Part shown: positions 6,563 to 9,125 of the stretch, piece after piece
Position numbering within the stretch: position 1 is the stretch's first letter
Layout of the letters: the number at the start of each line of letters is the position of its first letter
From: CAJBLF01 sp041679065
Lineage (GTDB): Bacteria; Patescibacteriota; Gracilibacteria; Absconditabacterales; Absconditicoccaceae
NCBI GenBank assembly: GCA_041679065.1
Contig: JBBABI010000042.1
Span: 1 to 9,125, forward strand
DNA: 9,125 bases
Direction: 5' to 3'
Made by a program: the position numbers and the translations under genes
Notes under the pieces: generated by a model
The model's database searches: none
What the model was told of the DNA's origin: nothing
What the model saw: the letters and a program-made list of their open reading frames with translations, nothing else

Positions 6563-7162
6563 TTACTTTTTTTTCTTGGCTTTTTTCCCTTTCTTTCCCT
6601 TGATCTTCTGAGGGAAAAGGGATTGTAAACGAGCATAATCATCCTGTAAAATGTTGATCTGTCCTTGAAGAAATCCTTGAACTTCCAGATCAAAATCTTT
6701 GACAGAATAGCTATCTATCCCCGTAGCTGATTTTTGCTGTTTTTCAAAAAAAGAAATAGTTTCAGGGAAATGCCGATAGCGAGAGAGTAAAAGCAACACA
6801 CGTCCATCATACTTAATGAATGTTTTATGTTCCTTATGCTTATACTTATCTAACCCACAGCATTGTAGCAAAACAATGAAACGCTGCATACAAGCAGCAA
6901 TTTCAATAGATTGTTTGTGTGTATAAAAAGCCTCTGCTTTCTTTAAAAAATGCAAAGAATTTTCTTCAAAAAGACTCATCAGCATAATAAACTTTTCTAG
7001 TCTACTAAACGAAGAATTGTCTTTGGGGATAGCATTTACACATTCGATTAAGATGGTAAACGCTCCTTTTGGTCCAACCATGTACACAATGGATTTATTG
7101 TAATCAGGACCAACCAAATTATTGAACGCTACCAACAGTTTTTTTAATTTCTTAATAGTCAT
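6563..7162 (-). CDS. Hypothetical protein with Lys-rich tail, 199 residues
   Basis: This is an unbroken frame with TAA stop. It is predicted to be mostly helical, with no signal peptide and no clear membrane segment. The C-terminus is a very basic tail (KGKKGKKAKKKK), which could bind nucleic acid or the membrane surface. Notable segments are MVGPKGAFTILIECVNAI and a Cys pair in VLLQCCGLDKY. I do not recognise the family. It is unusual for this window in three ways. It contains no TGA although it has about ten glycines. It uses CGT and CGC for Arg, with one CGG and no CGA. It also has a clear Shine-Dalgarno (AAAGGA, five bases before the ATG). Its promoter is back to back with that of acpP. 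The bias could reflect high expression or recent acquisition. Confidence 0.85.
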   Translation of the reverse strand: MTIKKLKKLLVAFNNLVGPDYNKSIVYMVGPKGAFTILIECVNAIPKDNSSFSRLEKFIMLMSLFEENSLHFLKKAEAFYTHKQSIEIAACMQRFIVLLQCCGLDKYKHKEHKTFIKYDGRVLLLLSRYRHFPETISFFEKQQKSATGIDSYSVKDFDLEVQGFLQGQINILQDDYARLQSLFPQKIKGKKGKKAKKKK

Positions 7163-7167
7163 TTTTT

Positions 7168-7173
7168 TCCTTT
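7168..7173 (-). promoter_or_regulatory. Ribosome binding site of the 199-residue gene
   Basis: AAAGGA on the minus strand, five bases before the ATG at 7162. It is the only clear Shine-Dalgarno sequence I see in the window, and it fixes this start. Confidence 0.65.
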
Positions 7174-7207
7174 CTTTTTAGTTTTTATTTATGTTTTCTG
7201 TAGACAC

Positions 7208-7235
7208 AATATAAACATCTACTTATAAATGTCAA
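7208..7235 (-). promoter_or_regulatory. Sigma-70-type promoter of the 199-residue gene
   Basis: On the minus strand, consensus TTGACA (7235-7230), a 16-bp spacer and TATATT (7213-7208). The mRNA leader would be about 40 nt and would contain the AAAGGA site. Confidence 0.7.
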
Positions 7236-7247
7236 GGTATATGCGAT

Positions 7248-7275
7248 TTGACATCACCATCAAGATATATATTAT
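7248..7275 (+). promoter_or_regulatory. Sigma-70-type promoter of acpP
   Basis: Consensus TTGACA (7248-7253), a 16-bp spacer and TATTAT (7270-7275). The leader would be about 40 nt. The promoter lies inside the longest possible reading frame (from 7229), so translation should start at ATG 7322. The -35 boxes of the two divergent promoters are 12 bp apart. Confidence 0.7.
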
Positions 7276-7321
7276 TCATCCTCAGTTAACAAAAATCATA
7301 AACAATCTAAAAAATATTCTT

Positions 7322-7561
7322 ATGGACAAAGAAACTATCGAACAAAAAGTAAAAGCAATCATCGTCGACAAACTAAATGTCGATGAAAAAGAGGTGAAAC
7401 CAGAAGCAAGCTTTACCAATGATTTAGGTGCTGATTCACTGGACACTGTAGAACTTATGATGCAATTTGAAAAAGAATTCAACATTGCCATACCAAGCAA
7501 TGAAGCAGAAAAAATTCAAACAGTCGGTAATGTTATCGATTACATTGAAAAAAATGTATAG
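7322..7561 (+). CDS. acpP: Acyl carrier protein
   Basis: This 79-residue acidic protein carries acyl chains on a 4'-phosphopantetheine arm for fatty acid and lipid synthesis. The attachment motif DLGADSLDTVELMM is nearly identical to E. coli AcpP, with Ser39 as the modified residue. Helix I (TIEQKVKAIIVDKLNV), helix II after the DSL motif and the ending IQTVGNVIDYIEKNV all match in order and length. ATG 7322 gives the normal family length. An upstream in-frame ATG (7229) precedes the promoter and is rejected. It ends in TAG, the only gene here to do so, and has no TGA, CGA or CGG. No fatty acid synthesis genes lie nearby, so its acyl source cannot be inferred. A strong terminator follows. Confidence 0.97.
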   Translation: MDKETIEQKVKAIIVDKLNVDEKEVKPEASFTNDLGADSLDTVELMMQFEKEFNIAIPSNEAEKIQTVGNVIDYIEKNV

Positions 7562-7582
7562 TAATAAAGAATATTTCGAAAT

Positions 7583-7605
7583 GCGGCATATCTGCCGCTT
7601 TTTTT
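7583..7605 (+). terminator. Rho-independent terminator after acpP
   Basis: A perfect stem GCGGCA (7583-7588) with TGCCGC (7593-7598), loop TATC and seven Ts. Confidence 0.95.
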
Positions 7606-7617
7606 GTTGAGACGCAA

Positions 7618-7650
7618 TAAAAACCTGAATCTTTTCTGGAAGGGTTTTTA
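7618..7650 (-). terminator. Possible terminator of tgt (A/T-rich hairpin)
   Basis: TAAAAACC (7618-7625) pairs with GGGTTTTTA (7642-7650), mostly by A-T pairs, with a 16-nt loop. It lies about 100 bp past the tgt stop. The GC part of the stem is short, so it is a weak candidate. Confidence 0.35.
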
Positions 7651-7663
7651 TGACGTCGAAACA

Positions 7664-7734
7664 ATACCGATGATTTTTGAAATCATCAATTACCTCGCTT
7701 CCGCGTGTATTTATACATCTAAAATCATCGGTAT
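7664..7734. repeat. Perfect 14-bp inverted repeat with a third overlapping arm
   Basis: ATACCGATGATTTT (7664-7677) and AAAATCATCGGTAT (7721-7734) are perfect inverted copies 43 bp apart. A third segment, AAATCATC (7680-7687), can pair with the left arm instead, giving a short local hairpin or a long-range one. It lies in the convergent gap between acpP and tgt. No coding frame is convincing. Confidence 0.7.
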
Positions 7735-7746
7735 ATTGAAAAGAAA

Positions 7747-9006
7747 TTATTTTTTTATCATCTTTATCTTCCCCGATTTTTTACGACTTTTTACGATTTT
7801 GTCCGATTTTTGACGATTCTTCCGATCCTCTAAAAGACGCTCGAGATACACGATATTATGGAGACTCAACAAGATCCCACTCAGCATTTCTTTCTCTCTA
7901 TGGAGATGATGCAGATAGGCTTTGGTAAAATTTTTGCAGGTATAACAGCTGCAATTTTCAGTCAAAGGAGTAAAATCATGGGTATATTTCGCCTGAGAGA
8001 TCTTAATGTTTCCTTGGTCACTAAACGCCTCACCATGCCTACCCAATCTTGTCGGCAGCACACAGTCAAACATATCAAATCCTCGCTCTATCGCATGACG
8101 AATATCTTCTGGAGTTCAAACTCCCATCAAATATCTTGGCTTGTCAGCAGGGAGTTTCGGACCGACGAACTCGACAACATCACGCACGAGATGTTTGCTT
8201 TCCCCGACACTGACGCCTCCGACAGCGATCCCATCCCAAGCATACTCAGAAAGGACATCAATAGATTGTTGCCTCAAATCTAAATGAGTTCATCCCTGGA
8301 CGATAGGAAATAAGACTCCGCGGGCTTTTTTATAGTTTGGTTTGAAATGATCAAAGGCTCTCTTGGCCCAGCGATGCGTCATCTGCATCTGCTTTTCTAC
8401 ATCCTTCTTATCAGCTTGACCAGGCGAACAGACATCCAACACCATCATAATATCTGATCACAAATTACACTGGATATCCACGACCCCTTCTGGAGTAAAC
8501 ATGTGTTTGGATCCATCATACGGCGAACGAAACTTCACCCCCTCTTCAGTCAGCTTGATATTTACGTCATGTTTTTCTCTTCCTTCTTCCTTCACATTTG
8601 CATCCTTAATGTTTCCATCTTTCCACCTTTCCACGTTTCCATCTTTCCACCTTTCCACGTTTCCATTTTTCGCTAACCCCAGCGAAAACACCTGAAACCC
8701 GCCACTATCCGTTAAGATCAATCAGTCTCGATGCTCAAACTTGTGCAATCCTCACGCTTTCTTGATCAGTGCATCACCAGGACGTAAGTACAAATGAAAC
8801 GTATTCGCTAAAATCAGATTGATCATCGGCAAATCACCGATATATTTGGGATCTTTGAGCATATCCAAGACCATTCCCTTGATCGTAGCCTTGGTGCCTA
8901 CAGGCATAAAGACAGGAGTTGTCAGCGTAATTCCATTTAACGTAAGTTCTCAAACTCTTGCATTTCCTGCTTGTTTGAGTATCTTAAATCTGAGTTTGGA
9001 CATCAT
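7747..9006 (-). CDS. tgt: tRNA-guanine transglycosylase (queuine/preQ1 transferase)
   Basis: This 419-residue enzyme exchanges G34 of GUN-anticodon tRNAs for a queuosine precursor. It needs six TGA glycines, for example in NLGSD, VQGG and MGVGTPED. Active site: Asp100 in ILTDSGGFQ, and the nucleophile Asp314 in GFDMFDCVLPTR. Zinc ligands are C352-S-C354-x-x-C357 and His383. Counted against the Z. mobilis enzyme (D102, D280, C318, C320, C323, H349), the first site is shifted by -2 and the rest by +34, so about 36 extra residues lie between. They correspond to a repeat-rich insert at about 111-150. Codon 93 (8728-8730) is CGA where the family has Trp (WDG before ILTDSGG), and codon 95 is TGA-Gly. 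Conserved Arg residues use AGA, AGG or CGT. The C-terminal 25 residues are a Lys/Arg-rich tail. Two adjacent ATGs (9006, 9003) can start it. Confidence 0.96.
8611..8665. repeat. 24-bp tandem repeat inside tgt
   Basis: Two perfect 24-bp copies (8611-8634, 8635-8658) and seven bases of a third. On the minus strand each copy codes for the octapeptide GNVERWKD in frame. Built from TTTCCA/TTTCCAC subunits, it looks like replication-slippage expansion, and its length keeps the tgt frame. Confidence 0.9.
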
Positions 9007-9031
9007 ATTTTGAATTGATAAAGCGTATGTC

Positions 9032-9059
9032 CTTATACTTTTATCAGGCCCGAATTCAA
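9032..9059 (-). promoter_or_regulatory. Candidate promoter of tgt
   Basis: On the minus strand, TTGAAT (9059-9054), a 16-bp spacer and TATAAG (9037-9032). It would give a leader of about 20 nt with no Shine-Dalgarno sequence. Confidence 0.45.
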
Positions 9060-9061
9060 TC

Positions 9062-9125
9062 TTTCAATTTTTTAATCTTTTAATCTTTTAATCTTTTTAA
9101 TCTTTTAATTTTTTAATCTTTTAAT
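9062..9125. repeat. AT-rich simple sequence repeat
   Basis: About eight imperfect copies of a TTTTAATC-type unit (7-9 bp, some with TTTTTTAAT) run to the window edge just upstream of the tgt promoter. The array may continue beyond the window. Its length could vary by slippage. Confidence 0.85.

Noticed and set aside
7229..7321. A longer acpP start at ATG 7229
   Set aside because: It would place the acpP promoter inside the coding region and add 31 residues not found in acyl carrier proteins.
7604..7813. A 69-residue plus-strand frame after acpP
   Set aside because: It begins inside the acpP terminator region, overlaps the tgt 3' end and is low in complexity. No start signal is visible.
1..9125. 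Many nonsense mutations, hence a decaying pseudogene region
   Set aside because: The in-frame stops are all TGA, fall at family-conserved glycines, and no gene uses TGA to end. A recoded genome explains this. Random decay would also produce TAA, TAG and frameshifts.
9062..9125. CRISPR-like array
   Set aside because: The repeats are contiguous 7-9 bp AT-rich units without spacers, which is a simple sequence repeat.

Overview
This window most likely comes from a Patescibacteria (CPR) genome of the Absconditabacteria (SR1)/Gracilibacteria group. Under the standard code most genes look shattered. When TGA is read as glycine they become intact full-length proteins. FtsW alone carries 18 in-frame TGA codons, including both glycines of its SYGG motif. 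All 12 genes end in TAA or TAG, and none ends in TGA.

A second recoding is visible. CGA falls where protein families have tryptophan or another aromatic residue: the LNWGL motif of a DUF378 protein, the W before the DSGGFQ motif of Tgt, and two columns of FtsW. The Arg residues at family-conserved positions of Tgt and FtsW use AGA, AGG, CGT or CGC. A tRNA gene with anticodon UCG, which would read CGA, lies in the window and has features compatible with tRNA-Trp (G73, no A20). I therefore read CGA as Trp here. CGG is unresolved.

Layout: 3-428 is the 3' part of an unidentified gene. A dispersed palindromic repeat follows (434-529). A probable exported HExxH zinc peptidase (563-1513), a second palindromic repeat (1519-1602), ftsW (1629-2765) and a gene of unknown function with a degenerate LAGLIDADG-like segment (2790-3665) run in one direction. 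A locus holding a broken tRNA copy and the intact tRNA-UCG (3670-3987) comes next. It is followed by a patatin-like hydrolase (4022-4921), which converges on a mini VKOR-like membrane protein (4983-5195, minus).

A DUF378 membrane protein (5348-5599) is transcribed divergently from the VKOR-like gene. Two small unknown genes (5702-6112, 6174-6458) follow. A 199-residue unknown gene (6563-7162, minus) and the acyl carrier protein gene (7322-7561) are divergent, with back-to-back near-consensus promoters. tgt (7747-9006, minus) carries an in-frame repeat insertion and a repeat-built basic tail, and is preceded by an AT-rich heptamer-like repeat (9062-9125).

The genes do not form one pathway. 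They cover cell wall assembly (FtsW), lipid metabolism (patatin, ACP), membrane redox (VKOR-like), secreted proteolysis and tRNA modification (Tgt). The recoded codons and the tRNA that would read one of them are the most informative content.
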